Origin: Liolophura sinensis
Taxonomy: Eukaryota; Mollusca; Polyplacophora; Chitonida; Chitonidae
Direction of reading: 5' to 3'
Length of the DNA: 64,000 bases
Assembly (NCBI RefSeq): GCF_032854445.1
Contig: NC_088307.1
Coordinates: forward strand, 9,250,017-9,314,016
The notes beneath the pieces are model-generated. The model saw only the letters and a list, made by a program, of their open reading frames with translations. It searched no databases and had not been told where the DNA came from. Positions 63,570 to 64,000 of the stretch are shown piece after piece. Position 1 is the first letter of the stretch. Each line of letters begins with the position of its first letter. The position numbers and the translations under genes were made by a program.

Positions 63570-63821
63570 GAAACATATGGTTTATTTATTTATTTATTTG
63601 GTGTTTTGGTGTTTTACGCTGTACTCAAGAATATTTCACTTATACAACGGCGGCCAGCTCTACGGTGGGTGGAAACCGGGCACAGCCCGGGGGAAACCCA
63701 TCCGCAGGTTGCTGGCAGACCTTCCCACTTACGGCCTGAGAGGAAGCCAGCATGAGCTGGACTTGAACTCACAGCGACCACATTGGTGAGAGGCTCATGG
63801 GTCATTACGGAAACATATGGT
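63570..63821 (-). mobile_element. 5'-truncated SINE with perfect target duplication
   Basis: The element spans 63582-63809 between GAAACATATGGT (63570-63581) and GAAACATATGGT (63810-63821). On its sense strand it begins inside the tRNA head at CGTAATGACCCATGAGCC, so the first 40 or so bases are missing although the duplication is intact. Confidence 0.92.
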
Positions 63822-64000
63822 CATATATACGAGTGCCCAGAGTGCGCAGAGTGCCCAGAGGACGCAGAGAAACCAAGCTCTTGACTCACAACCAATGCCA
63901 AACCAGCAATAACCAGACTTCAGCCTGTGATCTCATTTGGGTCATTCTTAAAAAAAAATTCTACGCTTGGCATAATTTGACCATATGAAAAAAACACGGT
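63822..64000. other. Window end, nothing recognised
   Basis: A short degenerate GAGTGCCCAGAGTGCGCAGA repeat lies at 63831-63868. The rest shows no feature. Confidence 0.4.

Noticed and set aside
1..64000. CRISPR arrays or bacterial operons
   Set aside because: The tandem arrays have no unique spacers between constant repeats, and the genes have spliceosomal introns; the sequence is eukaryotic.

Overview
This window is animal nuclear DNA, AT-rich, with long introns and many repeats. It is most likely from a lophotrochozoan, probably a mollusc. The evidence is one well-built 15-exon gene with canonical GT-AG introns, plus more than twenty copies of a tRNA-headed SINE (box A/B head, a body reading GGTGGGAGGAAACCGGGCAG on the reverse strand, and an AAATAAATAAAT tail) of a type I associate with molluscan genomes. 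No prokaryotic, viral or organellar genes are visible.

Layout. 1-430 is an 11-bp minisatellite. 712-3112 is a 51-bp minisatellite of about 47 units. 3.1-17.3 kb is gene-poor and holds SINE and MITE copies. 17.38-48.00 kb is the plus-strand homologue of AKNA: 15 coding exons whose phases all agree, predicting 1,929 residues. Its introns carry five further tandem arrays, SINEs and small inverted-repeat elements. 48-53.2 kb is its presumed 3' UTR plus gene-free DNA. 53.61-53.94 kb is a probable 3'-terminal exon of an unidentified plus-strand gene. 55.0-56.1 kb is a 21-bp array interrupted by a SINE remnant and a MITE. 56.70-59.17 kb is a 23-bp array of about 107 units. 59.93-62.49 kb holds three exons on the minus strand that I cannot name; the last two join in frame and end in a stop. 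62.7-64 kb is three more SINE copies.

The main observation concerns the origin of the arrays. The 51-bp unit matches an internal segment of the SINE, and at its right edge the array runs on into the next part of that SINE. The unit of the 47.3-kb array matches an internal segment of a second SINE family, present at 59.7 kb. A SINE at 38.67 kb carries a single 53-bp internal duplication of the region that also seeded the 51-bp array. Together these suggest SINEs repeatedly acting as seeds for minisatellites here. Large arrays also show higher-order structure (255 bp in the first, 943 bp = 41 x 23 in the second).

All exon boundaries were read by eye and checked only for phase and GT-AG consistency. 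Family names of repeats and the AKNA assignment come from recognition, not from a search.
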